Part shown: positions 45,561 through 55,388 of the stretch, piece after piece
Layout: every line of letters starts with the position of its first letter
Numbering within the stretch: position 1 is the first letter of the stretch
Origin: Ohtaekwangia sp036568665
GTDB taxonomy: Bacteria > Bacteroidota > Bacteroidia > Cytophagales > Cyclobacteriaceae
Length of the DNA stretch: 64,000 nucleotides
Direction: 5' to 3'
NCBI RefSeq assembly: GCF_036568665.1
Contig: NZ_DATCSD010000348.1
Span: 1-64,000, forward strand
Translations under genes and position numbers: made by a program
Notes under the pieces: model-generated
What the model was told of the DNA's origin: nothing
Seen by the model: the letters and a program-made list of their open reading frames with translations, nothing else
The model's database searches: none

Positions 45561-47396
45561 CTATTTATGCTGCAACTCATGGTAATAGTTCTTTAAAGTA
45601 TAAAATGCTTTTTTCTTTAATCCTTTCTGACTGATGAGTCCTTTGTTGTTCCAGCCTTCCTGGTAGTAAGGATTATTTCTGCGTGGTGATTTGAAATCGG
45701 CAAGTATCCAGGGCGACCAGCCTACAAAATTATCGGGCATGCGTTTCATCATCGCGATCTGTTCCTGAAAGTAATACTCCTGGTATTCTTCACTCCATCG
45801 CGTAAGCTGATCGGCATGAAAACCACTCACCGCTTCGGCACCTGTTTCACTAAAGAAAAGTGGTTTGTTATACTTTACTTCCCACACGGCTTTTGCACAT
45901 GCATCGGGCAGACCACTATACCAGCCGAGGTATTCATTTACAGCAACGATGTCTACATATTCTCCCAGGGGATCGTCTATAATGTTTTTATCTTTCGTAT
46001 AGGTTACTTCAAGAGCGGCAGAAACAAGCCGGGTGGCATCTTGTGCCCGCGCTGTTTCGAGCAGTGACTTCATAAATATATTTCGTGCTGCCGATACTGG
46101 CGTTTCATTTCCGACTGACCATAACACAACGCTTGCGCGGTTATGATCCCGGTTGATCATATCAATCAATTGTTGTTTGGCATTTTCATATACCGATGCG
46201 CTGGCGAAATTTATAGTCCAATATACCGGTATCTCCGACCACACCATCAGGCCTAACGAATCGGCCACGCGGGTCATGCTTTCGTTGTGCGGATAGTGTG
46301 CGAGTCTTACAATGTTGCAGCCTAAATCTTTTGCCCAGCTCAATAATTTAACGGCATCACGAGCGCCATGGGCTCTGCGCATCTCTTCCGGTATCTCTTC
46401 ATGTATACAGATGCCTTTCAGAAACACCGGTTTACCATTGAGCAATACCTGTTTCTCTTTTACATCAATGGTGCGAAAGCCAATCTTCTCCTGCAACTTG
46501 TCTTTTTCGCTGGTAATATTTACGGTATATATCTTTGGGTTTTCGGGCGACCAGTATTGAAGTTCCGGTGCAGCAATCCGCACAGATGCTGTGCCATGTT
46601 CTGCAGCAAAACTCTTTTTTACTTTTAACTCCGGTATCTCTATGGTTATTTTTTGAGTATTTCCGCCTGCTATATTTACCCAGCCGGTAATAACCGGTTT
46701 TTTAGTGTCGGTTGAGGAACGATCCAATTGCAACATATAGTCTGCTATATATTCAGACGGTAACTCCACCAGTTGTACACTGCGCGTTATACCTCCGTAA
46801 TTCCACCAGTCGGTGTTTAGCGTGGGGATCTCGTCTGCCAGGCGCTTGTTATCCACTTTCACCACCAGGAAATTATCGGTTGGCTTCAATAAATTATCGG
46901 GAATCTCCAGGTTGAAAGGTGTAAAGCCGCCTTTGTGACTACCGAGCTTCTTCCCGTTCAGGTATATATGTGCCTGGTAGTTTACCGCGCCAAAGTATAG
47001 ATATAGCCGGTTGGTGGCGCTGGTTTTTGTGTAGTTGAAGGTTTTCTTATACCAGATCGTGCCTTCGTAGTATAGCAGCGTAGGGTCTTGTGAGTTCCAG
47101 TCGCCCGGCACTTTTAACACGCGTGCATCGGAGTAGCCGTGTTCCTTGCGATCGCTCTTGTCGTTGGGTATATCTGTATTCCAATAAGCTTCGCGGTCGC
47201 TCTCCGCGCGCTCCATAAAACGGTAGTTGTAAAAACCGGTTTCGTAAGGATCAATAATATATTGCCATATACCATCGAGCGAAGTAATTTTTCTTCCCGG
47301 TATATTTCCTATCGTACGGTCTTGTGCTGCCGTAGCTATACCGATAAGAACGGCTACGCTGCCCAGTAAAATTCTTCTGCGTGTTTGTAGATTCAT
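45561..47396 (-). CDS. GH2 glycoside hydrolase
   Basis: A 611-residue enzyme with the three-domain GH2 start (jelly-roll GTIWYKKTFNY, then LNGKKLGSHKGGFTPF) and a TIM barrel. The acid/base is Glu in SVGNETP and the nucleophile Glu in FFSETGAE; RLAHYPHN is also conserved. A signal peptide is present (RRRILLGSVAVLIGIATAAQ). It is short for a beta-galactosidase, closer to beta-glucuronidase size. It is the third gene of the SusC-SusD-GH2 group and probably trims oligosaccharides in the periplasm. The exact sugar is uncertain. Confidence 0.9.
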   Translation of the reverse strand: MNLQTRRRILLGSVAVLIGIATAAQDRTIGNIPGRKITSLDGIWQYIIDPYETGFYNYRFMERAESDREAYWNTDIPNDKSDRKEHGYSDARVLKVPGDWNSQDPTLLYYEGTIWYKKTFNYTKTSATNRLYLYFGAVNYQAHIYLNGKKLGSHKGGFTPFNLEIPDNLLKPTDNFLVVKVDNKRLADEIPTLNTDWWNYGGITRSVQLVELPSEYIADYMLQLDRSSTDTKKPVITGWVNIAGGNTQKITIEIPELKVKKSFAAEHGTASVRIAAPELQYWSPENPKIYTVNITSEKDKLQEKIGFRTIDVKEKQVLLNGKPVFLKGICIHEEIPEEMRRAHGARDAVKLLSWAKDLGCNIVRLAHYPHNESMTRVADSLGLMVWSEIPVYWTINFASASVYENAKQQLIDMINRDHNRASVVLWSVGNETPVSAARNIFMKSLLETARAQDATRLVSAALEVTYTKDKNIIDDPLGEYVDIVAVNEYLGWYSGLPDACAKAVWEVKYNKPLFFSETGAEAVSGFHADQLTRWSEEYQEYYFQEQIAMMKRMPDNFVGWSPWILADFKSPRRNNPYYQEGWNNKGLISQKGLKKKAFYTLKNYYHELQHK

Positions 47397-47491
47397 TTTA
47401 TAGTATAAAGTGGTTCAATCTCATACCGACAACTTCTGTTACAAAAAAGCACTATACCAGCCAGGCACCGGTATAGTGCATGCTCATCGTT

Positions 47492-49072
47492 CTATTGGTA
47501 GCCTGGGTTTTGGTCCAGCACAGCATCCTTGTTCAGGTTTCTTTCCGACTGCGGTATAGGAAGCAGCATGTTGTAATCCTGTATAGTATTGTTCGCCTGG
47601 AAGTTCAACGCTTTTACGCGACTCACCAGTGTTTTTGTTCGTGCGAGGGTCATTCTCCGGTTCTCTTCCCCGATCAACTCGCGTACGCGTTCATCGAGTA
47701 TAAAATCCAGTGTAATGTCCGATGCCTGCACCTGGTCAGCATGGGCGCGGGTGCGGAGTACATTTATACTCTCGGCTGCTTCGGTAAATTTACTTTGCAT
47801 GAACTGCGCTTCTGCCAGCAGTAAATAAGTTTCACCCAGTCGCATGCGGATGTGATCTTTAAAAACTCCGTAGCCAAATTCATCGGCCGGTATAAAATGA
47901 TTCCACTTGGTGGTATAGGGACAAAGTTTGAAGAGTGTATCACCGGGAGCAGGATTGATCTTTTTGCCGTAGTTGGCATTGGCCGGATCGTTATAGTAAA
48001 AATCGCGGTGAATGTTATACTTCGAGTTGCGCATATCGTTGGCCGCATATAGTTTGTTGGTTACCCAATAGGTAAGACGGATGCGGCCTATACCTCTTCC
48101 TCCCAATGAATCAGCGATCTTCATGCCCGATATCTGGTAGTAGGCTGCAACCCAAATGCGTCTGTGCTGGTCGTTGGCATTGGCAGAACCTCCGGGCACA
48201 TTATACTCTTGTTCAATTACCCAGAGTGCTTCTTTGTTACCCTGGCGTCTTCGCTGATTGCCATAGATAAACATATCGGAGAAAGGATCGCCCGGTGCAT
48301 CTTTCTTTACTCCATAGCGAGCCGTAATGAGGTTGAAGTCTCCGCTGCCAATCAAATCTTTACATTGCTGTTCAGCAAGATCAGGTTTGTTGTCGCGGAT
48401 ATATACTTCAGCCAGTAAATGCTGGGCGGCACCTTTATTGATGCGCCCTTCTATTTTTACACTGCCAACACGCGGAAGGTTTGCTACAGCAAACGTAAGA
48501 TCATCGATGATCAGATCGTTTACATCTCTCACCGATGCGCGGGTGAAATCTGTTTTCGGTTTATCGATTGGTTCGGTAATCAGCGGAACACCACCATAGA
48601 GTGTTGCCAGAAAATTATAGGCATAGGCACGAAAGAATTTTGCTTCTGCCAGAAAACTGTTGCGGCCTTTCTCTGATAGTGGCAGCGACTCGTCATTGGC
48701 ATAGTATATAATCTGGTTGGCGTTGTTAATTACTTTATAGGCCCACGTCCAGAAGAAGCTTACGCCTTCGGATTGTGCGTTGAGCGTAGCGTAATTGCTG
48801 AACGGAGTTTCTACTCCCTGAAAATTACCCTGCACCGTTACATCGGTACCATTTTGAAAGATGGCCAGTAAGCCCTGTGGTTCTCCCAATGTATACTGTT
48901 CGCGTACCGAAGCCTGCAGCCCGACAATGGCAGCTTCCAGTCCGAGTGAATCTTTCAAGGTGTTTTCGGGCGAGTAATTGGATTTCAGCTCTTCATCGAG
49001 GAACGAACTGTCGCAGCTATAGAGTATAATAACCGACAGCATTACGATGATGCTATATTTCAATGTTTTCAT
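47492..49072 (-). CDS. SusD/RagB-family outer-membrane lipoprotein
   Basis: A 526-residue SusD-like protein. Its signal ends IILYSC, with Cys as lipid site. SusD/RagB features include the N-terminal helical TPR-like half (FLAEAKFFRAYAYNFLATLYGG) and the C-terminal RELIGEENRR, then LDQNPGYQ. It binds glycan at the cell surface and caps the SusC barrel. The gene starts 17 bases after the susC stop, the usual susC-susD order. Confidence 0.95.
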   Translation of the reverse strand: MKTLKYSIIVMLSVIILYSCDSSFLDEELKSNYSPENTLKDSLGLEAAIVGLQASVREQYTLGEPQGLLAIFQNGTDVTVQGNFQGVETPFSNYATLNAQSEGVSFFWTWAYKVINNANQIIYYANDESLPLSEKGRNSFLAEAKFFRAYAYNFLATLYGGVPLITEPIDKPKTDFTRASVRDVNDLIIDDLTFAVANLPRVGSVKIEGRINKGAAQHLLAEVYIRDNKPDLAEQQCKDLIGSGDFNLITARYGVKKDAPGDPFSDMFIYGNQRRRQGNKEALWVIEQEYNVPGGSANANDQHRRIWVAAYYQISGMKIADSLGGRGIGRIRLTYWVTNKLYAANDMRNSKYNIHRDFYYNDPANANYGKKINPAPGDTLFKLCPYTTKWNHFIPADEFGYGVFKDHIRMRLGETYLLLAEAQFMQSKFTEAAESINVLRTRAHADQVQASDITLDFILDERVRELIGEENRRMTLARTKTLVSRVKALNFQANNTIQDYNMLLPIPQSERNLNKDAVLDQNPGYQ

Positions 49073-49089
49073 AGCAGTATATCTATAGT

Positions 49090-52000
49090 TTATTTCAGGT
49101 TGATGTTTAGTCCCATCACGTAAGAGGCTACATACGGATAGTTATTGCCGGTAAAGTCAAGGCTGGAGTTATAGTCGTTCTCCGGATCCCATCCCACCCA
49201 GTCGGTGAAAGTATATAAGTTGCGTCCGCTGATATAGGCCGTTAATCCTCCCAGCCCGATCCTGCCCAGTGTACTTTGCGGGAAGGTATAGCTGAGTGTT
49301 ATATCCTTGATGCGGGTATAGTCCTGCTTCACCGGGTAGGCATAACCGCGCGGGTTGGTATAGGCCAGTGAAGGACGCGTGTTGCTTTTATTCTCTTCCG
49401 TCCAGTAACCTAATTGAGAAGGCGTGTTGATGCGTCCGGTCTGATCGCCCGTGTTGAGCATCGAGTTGGTAACTACAGCACCCTGGAAGGTCTGGATAAA
49501 TATACTCAGGTGGAGATTGCCATAGTCGAATGTGTTGATGATACCACCCGTCCATTTGGGAAGACCACTTCCGAGATATTCACGATCGTCACTGGTAATT
49601 TTACCATCACCGGTCTTGTCATAGAATTTCAAATCACCGGGTTTGGCACCAGGGTCAATCTTGGAAGCATCTTCTCCGTTTTGCCATACACCTTCCAGCC
49701 GGTAATCATATACTGCGCGAAGAGGCTTGCCTATAAACCATTTGTTACCAATGTCATCTTTGTTATCGCCATAGAGCGACACGATCTTGTTCCGGTTAGC
49801 ACCATAGTTGATGTTGGATGACCAGGTAAATTTACCGCTCTTCAGATTTACGGTGCGCAGCGTAACTTCTATACCTTTATTATCTACAGCACCCAGGTTG
49901 TCGAGTATAGAAGTATAGCCCGATATATTTGGTAACTGACGAAGCAGCAGCAGATCTTTTGTTTTGGTTTTATATACCTCTACCGTACCGCTGATGCGCT
50001 GATCAAGCACGGTGAAGTCAACTCCTACGTTGGTACCGGTTGTGGTTTCCCAGTTGAGGTCGCTGTTGCCGAGTCGGCCGTTCACTTGCATGCTGCTGGA
50101 AACTACCCCGGTATAAGTCTTGCCATTATATATATACTTGGTAGTGCCTTGCGAAGTGATAGTCTGATATGCGCCCACGGCCTGGTTACCGGTGCGACCA
50201 TACGATACACGCAGCTTCAGGTTGTTAATCGCCTCTATATTCTTCAGGAAGCTTTCTTCAGAAACATTCCACCCCAGGGCAACTGAAGGGAAGAATCCAT
50301 ATTTACTGGTAGAGGAGCCAAAGGCCGAGTAGCCATCTCGTCTTGCTGTAAGCGTTAACAGGTATTTACCACCGAAGGAATAATTTACTCTTCCCATCTG
50401 CGATAGCAGGGCTGTGCGATACGGCCTCACATTGCTGCGACTGGTATTGTTTACTGTGGCTACAGCACCGGCATCTACACCATTATAGCTAAGACCATCG
50501 TTAATAAAGGTGTTGGCGTTAATGGTAGAAGTAAAGAAATTGGTTTCCTGTGCACTATATAATCCTGTAAGGTCGATGTGATGCTTGCCCAGGTCTTTTT
50601 CGTAGAAGAGTATATTTTCTACCAGCCAACTGCTGGTTTCGGAGTTGTTGATAGAGGCTGCACCACCGGTGGTTTGTCCCGCAGCTAAACCGGAGTAGGT
50701 GGCAAACTTGGTGGGCAGGTACGAATAGTTTGTGTTGAGTTTATATTTTAGTCCGCGCAGAAAAGTAGGCTCTATATCAATGTAAAAAGTGCCGTTCAGG
50801 TTATTGCTCTTGTTTACTTCATCGCGGTTCAGTCCCAGCAGCGGATTTTTATAGAGCAGCTCCGGACGCATAGGGTATATTTCGTAGTTGCCGTTCTTGT
50901 CGTACATAATACCGTACGGACTCATTTGGGTGGCGAGTGTAAGATTTACCGAGCCGCCACCATAATCGTTGTTGGCATAGAACAACGATGTGCCTGCGCT
51001 TAGCCAGGGCGTGATATTTACATCGAGGTTAGAGCGGAAGGAGGCACGCTTAAATTCATAGCCTTTCAAAACACCTTGCTGTTTCTGGTAAGCACCCGAT
51101 ACAAAATACTTTACGCTCTCGGTGCCGCCAGATATACTCAGGTTGTGATCTTGTATATACCCTTGCTGCGAGACAGCATCGATCCAATCGGTTTCTTTGC
51201 CGGCCAGGTAATTGGCAAATTCGTATTGATTGGGAACCGGAGGATCGTTCGGTGTCTGGTTGCGTTGCTTGGAGTAGTCGAGATATTTTTGTGAATAGGC
51301 CGCGCCCTTCAACGGAGTGATTGTATGATGCATATACTCCATACCGGCATAAGTATTATACCGGATACTCGGCTTGCCCGATTTACCTCGCTTGGTAGTA
51401 ATAAGAATTACACCGCTTGAACCACGGGTTCCATAGATAGCAACAGCGGATGCATCTTTTAATATTTCGATGGACTCAATATCATTGGGATTGATATCGT
51501 TGGTTGTGCCACCCATGTTGCTGAAGGGAACACCATCTACTACAATGAGCGGGCTGGTGTTAGCTGTTATGGAATTTACCCCGCGCACCAATACGCTGGC
51601 GGAGCTTCCGGGTGCCGATGAGTTTTGCGTAATATATACTCCGGCCGTTGTTCCTTCCATGGCATGCAATACATTGGTAACGGGCAATTGCGCGAGGCGC
51701 TCTTTGGGTACGGACGAGACCGAGCCGGTTATATCTTCACGCTTTTGTGTACCATACCCAACCACTACAATTTCCTGCAGCGTGTTGAGTTGTTCCGTCA
51801 TGGTAATGTTCAGCACCGCGTCTTCGCCTACACGTTTTTCCTGCGTGGCAAAACCGATAAAGGAGTAAACCAGAATCGCTTCGTTGTCAGGCACCGTTAA
51901 GGTATAATTACCATTGCTGTCGGTAGAAGTGCCTGACGTTGTTCCTTTGATAACAATGCTTACACCCGGTATAGGTTGATTGTCGGAAGAAGTTACAAGG

Positions 52001-52098
52001 CCCTTTACTTCTTTTCCCTGTGCAAGCACCTGGAGCGAGGCGATCATAAATAAAGAGTATACCGTGAGGTATCGGATGAGAGTAATAAACTTGATCAT
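49090..52098 (-). CDS. SusC/RagA TonB-linked outer-membrane transporter
   Basis: A 1002-residue TonB-dependent receptor. It starts with a signal peptide, then a carboxypeptidase-D regulatory-like domain (GLVTSSDNQPIPGVSIVIKG), a plug with GYGTQKREDITGS and the SusC landmark IEILKDASAVAIYGTRGSSG, and a beta barrel ending LNINLK. There is no STN domain, so it is not a FecA-type signal transducer. It imports oligosaccharides with SusD. The gene is preceded by a hairpin and GH16. Confidence 0.96.
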   Translation of the reverse strand: MIKFITLIRYLTVYSLFMIASLQVLAQGKEVKGLVTSSDNQPIPGVSIVIKGTTSGTSTDSNGNYTLTVPDNEAILVYSFIGFATQEKRVGEDAVLNITMTEQLNTLQEIVVVGYGTQKREDITGSVSSVPKERLAQLPVTNVLHAMEGTTAGVYITQNSSAPGSSASVLVRGVNSITANTSPLIVVDGVPFSNMGGTTNDINPNDIESIEILKDASAVAIYGTRGSSGVILITTKRGKSGKPSIRYNTYAGMEYMHHTITPLKGAAYSQKYLDYSKQRNQTPNDPPVPNQYEFANYLAGKETDWIDAVSQQGYIQDHNLSISGGTESVKYFVSGAYQKQQGVLKGYEFKRASFRSNLDVNITPWLSAGTSLFYANNDYGGGSVNLTLATQMSPYGIMYDKNGNYEIYPMRPELLYKNPLLGLNRDEVNKSNNLNGTFYIDIEPTFLRGLKYKLNTNYSYLPTKFATYSGLAAGQTTGGAASINNSETSSWLVENILFYEKDLGKHHIDLTGLYSAQETNFFTSTINANTFINDGLSYNGVDAGAVATVNNTSRSNVRPYRTALLSQMGRVNYSFGGKYLLTLTARRDGYSAFGSSTSKYGFFPSVALGWNVSEESFLKNIEAINNLKLRVSYGRTGNQAVGAYQTITSQGTTKYIYNGKTYTGVVSSSMQVNGRLGNSDLNWETTTGTNVGVDFTVLDQRISGTVEVYKTKTKDLLLLRQLPNISGYTSILDNLGAVDNKGIEVTLRTVNLKSGKFTWSSNINYGANRNKIVSLYGDNKDDIGNKWFIGKPLRAVYDYRLEGVWQNGEDASKIDPGAKPGDLKFYDKTGDGKITSDDREYLGSGLPKWTGGIINTFDYGNLHLSIFIQTFQGAVVTNSMLNTGDQTGRINTPSQLGYWTEENKSNTRPSLAYTNPRGYAYPVKQDYTRIKDITLSYTFPQSTLGRIGLGGLTAYISGRNLYTFTDWVGWDPENDYNSSLDFTGNNYPYVASYVMGLNINLK

Positions 52099-52128
52099 AT
52101 AGTTGGAGGTTAAGTAGCGGTAATAAAG

Positions 52129-52153
52129 GGGCAGTAACCCAAACTGCCCCTGG
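52129..52153 (-). terminator. Intercistronic hairpin between GH16 and susC
   Basis: A perfect 9-base stem AGGGGCAGT/ACTGCCCCT with a 7-base loop. Read on the minus strand it is followed by TTTATT. It may terminate most GH16 transcripts or stabilise/process the mRNA. Confidence 0.6.
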
Positions 52154-52184
52154 TTAGAAAAACTCTATAGCAGATGCCGATAGA

Positions 52185-54995
52185 TTATTGTTTGATGAAT
52201 TTGAGCACCTGCATGCTGGTGCCGATCAGGCGCACATAGTATATTCCTTTTGGCAGGGATGATACTTCTACCTCGACTGCGCGTTGCTGACCTATATTGG
52301 CCGTGTGATATACCTGCCCCTGTGTATCGAGTATATATAGCGTGGTGTAGCCCTCGTCTCCACAGTTGATATATACTGTTCGCGCAGCAGGATTCGGTGA
52401 CAGCGTAACGGCTCTACTTTCGCTACGTTGTTCGTCTCCCGCTATACGCGCAACAGTGGTATTGGCAATGGTAACCGGTATAGTTACCGACTTGGCTGTG
52501 CCGCCTGCAGCCGTAGTGCTGGTAGCGGTAGCACGCAATGTATAGGCTCCGTCAGGATATAGTCTTGTATTGAGCGACCAATCGTAGGTCTTGATGTTTT
52601 CGCGTAGCGATGCTTTTACGGTGGTGCCTTGCAGCAGCTCGAAAAATATATTCGATATACCGGCTCCATCGGTAGTGGCTATATCCGGATCGTAGGCAAC
52701 AGCATTGATAGCTGTAGTGCCGCTGATGGTAGCATTGGCTGCAGGCGTGGTAAACTGCACCACCGGGTCGCCTGTAACATTGTTGATCGTAATGGTAATA
52801 CTGTTGGCTGTGGCTGTTCCTCCGGCAGCAGCTGTGCCGGTGGCGGTAGCACGAAGTGTATATATACCGTTGGGGTATAGCTTTGTGTTAAGAGACCAAT
52901 CGTATGGTTTAATGTTCTCGCGCAGCGAAGCAACAACAGTCCCTCCGTTCAGTAATTCAAACAACACATTGTTTATACCGGCACCATCAGCTGTTCCAAC
53001 GGTAGGGGCGTACGCAGCAGCGTTAATGGCAATCGTACCACTCACGGTGGCGTTCGCGGAGGGACTGGTAAAGCTTACAACGGGATCGGTACCTTCAACA
53101 ATAGCTTGGCCGCCATTCTTAAAGTATATATCATCAAACTGCAGGTCGCTCGCTGCACCACTGCCCGATACCATAAACAGTTCGCTTACATTACTGAGAT
53201 CCACTACATCGGTATAGTCAGACAGCGGAATCTCTACTACGTGCCACTGGCCATCGCGCACAAATCCATACGGATCGCTGCCATTCACAAAGCTGATATA
53301 CTTCAGCCCTACGCCCGGCAGGCTTCCGCTCTTTATACCAATCCGGATGGTAGCCGTTGAAGTTGTCTTCATGGCAAAATGCAGGCGACTGTCCGGATAG
53401 CGGAATGCGCTGAGATTATATTTCAGATTAGGATTGAACCCAAATCCGAACCACGGATTGTTTTGCAACGTGGTTCTATACGCCAGCGACTGTGTTCCTT
53501 CATACGGAGTCTGAGCTATAGGAGCGAGGGTGTTTTCCCAGATATACAGGTTGCCATCGGTTCCCTGTATAAATTCATCTACACGCGGAGCTGTTTCGGA
53601 GAGCAATACAAAATTACCATTCTGCGGAGCTTCCAGCGGAACACTCTCGGTTAGGTATACATTGTCTATCGCCAGATCGAATGCTGTGGTGGGCGCAGCG
53701 CCTTTTACCGTGAGCACCTGTTTGATCGTGTTATAGTCAATGTCATCAAATTTATTCATCGGCACCACTACTTCATGCCATTGCCCATCGCGTATCAATC
53801 CATACTCAGCTCCATTGAAAGTATACCAGGCTTCACCGTTGTTGGTAGAAGAATAGGCAGAGTTGATAAAACCAAAACTGATGGGTTGTGTGCCATTGGT
53901 CTTTACGTGCATGTGCAGGTAGCCATTAGCAAAGCGACTCAGGTTTATATCTTCCGTAGAAGATATACCCATACCATACCAGGCACCGGTGTTGATGTGA
54001 TAGGAGAGTACACTGCTTCCTTCATACGGCGCAGTGCTAACGGGTGTCATGTTATTCCATACATAGAGTGTTGCCTTGGTGAAGTCTACCTGGCTTACCA
54101 CGGGTGTTGTTTCGGTCCATATACCGAAAGGACCTTTCAATGCTGTATTACTGGCGAGACGTGTTTCGGTATAGCCGTTGTCGTATACCCGCACATAGTC
54201 AACATACATTTTGCCCGGAAATGTTGCTGTGATCAGGTCGGGATTGGTAATGCCGGGATAATTACCACCCACGGCCATGTTGAGAAGTATAAATGCGAAA
54301 TTGTGAAACTCCGATTTATCTACATCGGTAATATCGCGCGTGAAGAAAGCTACATTGTCTACATATACTGTTACGGCAGAGGGAGTCCAGTCCAGTTTAA
54401 AGAGATGATAGTCGAGGTAAAAATCATTCGCTACAACGGTGTTGCTACTGGTTCCGGCATAGCCACCCGGTGCGGGGGCATCTTCAAACCAGTGAATGGC
54501 CGCACCTACTCTGCGGTTTACCACGCCTGCTGTTATAGCATCTTTGGAACCGAGCTCGAGTATATCTATCTCTCCGCATCGGGGCCAGCCTACATTTCCG
54601 AAGTTGGCGCCCATCATCCAGAAGGCAGGCCATAAACCATTGGCTACATTAGGAAGTTTGATGCGCGCTTCAATAGTACCATACTTGAAAGCGAAGCGAC
54701 CGAGTGTGTTAATGCGACCGGAAGTAAATTTCCGGTTCTCATAGTTTTCTTTTCGTGCTTCAATCACCAGGCTTCCATCTTCTATCCGCAGGTTCTCCGG
54801 CCGGTCGGTATAGTATTGCAATTCATTGTTGCCGAATCCGCCACCTCCCGTGGTATATATCCAGGTTTTCGGATCGATGCGTGAGCCGGTATTAAATTCT
54901 TCTGACCATACGGGTGTTTGACCAACGAGTGAGTGAACAGGAAGCACAAGCAATAACAGTGGAATGAGCAGGTAACTGTGTACATTTTTTTTCAT
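52185..54995 (-). CDS. Secreted GH16 endo-beta-1,3-glucanase with twin unknown modules, Ig repeats and T9SS tail
   Basis: A 936-residue laminarinase-type enzyme. A signal peptide is followed by a GH16 domain (about 27-275) with the catalytic GEIDILE motif and WPAFWMMG. Two tandem ~160-residue modules follow; each has an LYVWNNM- or LYIWENT-like start, a YEG and S-LSY/SLAY strand, and a DGQWHEVVVP-like or DGQWHVVEIP end. These are unassigned and probably carbohydrate-binding. Two Ig-like repeats and a type IX sorting domain (LSPNPAARTVYI) complete it. It degrades beta-1,3-glucan or mixed-linkage glucan outside the cell. Confidence 0.9.
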   Translation of the reverse strand: MKKNVHSYLLIPLLLLVLPVHSLVGQTPVWSEEFNTGSRIDPKTWIYTTGGGGFGNNELQYYTDRPENLRIEDGSLVIEARKENYENRKFTSGRINTLGRFAFKYGTIEARIKLPNVANGLWPAFWMMGANFGNVGWPRCGEIDILELGSKDAITAGVVNRRVGAAIHWFEDAPAPGGYAGTSSNTVVANDFYLDYHLFKLDWTPSAVTVYVDNVAFFTRDITDVDKSEFHNFAFILLNMAVGGNYPGITNPDLITATFPGKMYVDYVRVYDNGYTETRLASNTALKGPFGIWTETTPVVSQVDFTKATLYVWNNMTPVSTAPYEGSSVLSYHINTGAWYGMGISSTEDINLSRFANGYLHMHVKTNGTQPISFGFINSAYSSTNNGEAWYTFNGAEYGLIRDGQWHEVVVPMNKFDDIDYNTIKQVLTVKGAAPTTAFDLAIDNVYLTESVPLEAPQNGNFVLLSETAPRVDEFIQGTDGNLYIWENTLAPIAQTPYEGTQSLAYRTTLQNNPWFGFGFNPNLKYNLSAFRYPDSRLHFAMKTTSTATIRIGIKSGSLPGVGLKYISFVNGSDPYGFVRDGQWHVVEIPLSDYTDVVDLSNVSELFMVSGSGAASDLQFDDIYFKNGGQAIVEGTDPVVSFTSPSANATVSGTIAINAAAYAPTVGTADGAGINNVLFELLNGGTVVASLRENIKPYDWSLNTKLYPNGIYTLRATATGTAAAGGTATANSITITINNVTGDPVVQFTTPAANATISGTTAINAVAYDPDIATTDGAGISNIFFELLQGTTVKASLRENIKTYDWSLNTRLYPDGAYTLRATATSTTAAGGTAKSVTIPVTIANTTVARIAGDEQRSESRAVTLSPNPAARTVYINCGDEGYTTLYILDTQGQVYHTANIGQQRAVEVEVSSLPKGIYYVRLIGTSMQVLKFIKQ

Positions 54996-55388
54996 GATGT
55001 GGGGGTTTGGGGTTGCTGATTGATTTTAACCGGGTACCCGTTGCTTCCGGGTTTCCTGGTTGTTACCGCAGAATATATTTCGCGGAACAATCGTTTGAAG
55101 TAGTCCCAATTTCCCGTCAACCGAAAAAAAAGACACCCTATTAATACTCAAATGTCACTCAACAAAAACTCACGGAGTTCAATCAAACACTTGATTGATA
55201 ATGGATTGATCATTGAAATTTTTTAAAGTATAGGCGTAGCGTTGTCAGCCATCAGGGCGATAAGCGGTGTAACAGGCAATTGATTAAGCGGCTATTGATT
55301 CCGTCTTTTGCCTTTTTTTTCTAATTTAAATCGGATGCAGTACCTAGTTCAGTAATTATTTTCGTCTATAGCAGTATAGCCATTCCCC
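54996..55388. other. Divergent regulatory region of the glucan locus
   Basis: It lies between the GH16 gene (minus) and the SusR-like regulator (plus). It contains a perfect inverted repeat at 55179-55198 and further ATTGAT-type words to 55300. These could be binding sites for the regulator. No gene was seen here. Confidence 0.5.
55179..55300. promoter_or_regulatory. Cluster of ATTGAT-type repeats
   Basis: Inverted repeat TCAATCAA/TTGATTGA around ACAC (55179-55198), ATTGAT at 55205-55210, and two ATTGATT copies at 55279-55285 and 55294-55300, spaced 15 bases apart. This suggests several half-sites for one regulator. Confidence 0.45.

Noticed and set aside
53775..54635. Plus-strand open frame (286 codons) opposite the GH16 gene
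   Set aside because: It lies entirely within the GH16 gene on the other strand and shows Cys/Tyr-rich shadow composition.
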